Shown here: positions 13,886-14,187 of the stretch, piece after piece
Position numbering within the stretch: the stretch's first letter is position 1
How the letters are laid out: each line of letters begins with the position of its first letter
Assembly: GCA_025774205.1 (NCBI GenBank)
Contig: JALGWK010000013.1
Location: 1-14,187, forward strand
Length of the DNA stretch: 14,187 nt
Source of the DNA: a bacterium
Lineage (GTDB): Bacteria > Blakebacterota > Blakebacteria > Blakebacterales > Blakebacteraceae
Direction: 5' to 3'
The notes under the pieces: generated by a model
What the model was told of the DNA's origin: nothing
Database searches by the model: none
What the model saw: the letters and a program-made list of their open reading frames with translations, nothing else
Program-made: the position numbers and the translations under genes

Positions 13886-14187
13886 CGCACCCCCTGCTGA
13901 CGGACACGAGGAGCGACCTCAATCTGGACCGGGCCTACGCCGATTGTGCCCGGATCACGCGTCGAGAGGCCCGGAACTTCTATTTCGCCTTCCTCCCGTT
14001 GAGGAAGGATCGCCGCGTCGCGCTCTATTCCCTCTACAGTTTCGCCCGGATCGCGGACGATCTCGCCGACGAGGAGGGCCGTTCTCTCGATGAGCGCCTG
14101 GCCGGTCTCGATCTGCTTGAGAGCAGGCTGGACGAGGCGATCGCCGGAGATGCGCGCGGCAGCATATTCATCGCCCTGGCCGACACC
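13882..14187 (+). CDS. hpnD: Presqualene diphosphate synthase HpnD, partial (3' end cut by window)
   Basis: The first 102 residues are present, running off the window edge in frame. HpnD joins two farnesyl diphosphates to presqualene diphosphate, the substrate of HpnC, whose gene overlaps it. The visible part starts with an AYADCARITRREARNFYFAF stretch like the AYAECRALTRRHYENF of HpnC, showing that the two are paralogues. It has the first Asp-rich motif RIADDLADEEG (Asp59, Asp60, Asp63, Glu64). Its ATG uses bases of the hpnC stop (ATGA), a sign of coupled translation. The second Asp-rich motif and hpnE, if present, would lie beyond the window. Identity as HpnD rests on the order hpnC-hpnD and the FYFAFLPL motif. 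Confidence 0.88.
   Translation, partial: MTHPLLTDTRSDLNLDRAYADCARITRREARNFYFAFLPLRKDRRVALYSLYSFARIADDLADEEGRSLDERLAGLDLLESRLDEAIAGDARGSIFIALADT

Overview
The window is a GC-rich, gene-dense bacterial chromosome segment. Several products carry export signals: classical signal peptides, one lipobox and one twin-arginine signal. One large protein looks like an outer-membrane beta-barrel that ends in Phe-Phe. This points to a Gram-negative bacterium with an outer membrane. The DUF5686-type barrel, the many exported peptidases and the hpnC/hpnD genes fit the wider FCB group, and Gemmatimonadota or a relative is my best guess, at low confidence. I saw no tRNA, rRNA, CRISPR array, phage gene or intact transposase.

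Layout. At 1-114 (+) is the C-terminal tail of a PDZ-type protein. It converges on a minus-strand lipoprotein locus (134-1178) that is split into two overlapping frames, probably one gene with a frameshift. A roughly 300-base divergent intergenic region (1179-1475) holds a short inverted-repeat element flanked by TA, a small palindrome and a weak promoter candidate. A plus-strand block follows: an exported M20 metallopeptidase (1476-3107), an unrecognised helical protein (3276-3992), a DUF5686-like outer-membrane protein (3865-6411, start uncertain), a YdiJ-like FAD/Fe-S D-2-hydroxyacid dehydrogenase (6465-9527), an unrecognised exported protein with a winged-helix-like region and a C-terminal HExxH (9524-10702), and a Tat-exported M24 Xaa-Pro peptidase (10730-12049). 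A minus-strand membrane protein with a Pro/acidic 7-residue repeat and a LiaF/DUF5668-like membrane region (12080-12826) converges on that block. Divergent from it is hpnC (13001-13885), overlapping by 4 bp the start of hpnD (13882 to the window end).

How the genes may work together. The two exported peptidases suggest processing of peptides outside the cytoplasm. The dehydrogenase feeds electrons from a D-2-hydroxyacid into metabolism, and its stop overlaps the start of the next gene, so those two are probably co-translated. hpnC and hpnD make squalene precursors for hopanoids, with hpnE expected just beyond the window. Most of the window is ordinary. The best candidates for something undescribed are the exported winged-helix/HExxH protein, the small helical protein upstream of the barrel gene, and the repeat-bearing membrane protein. 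I could not identify a clearly novel multi-gene system.
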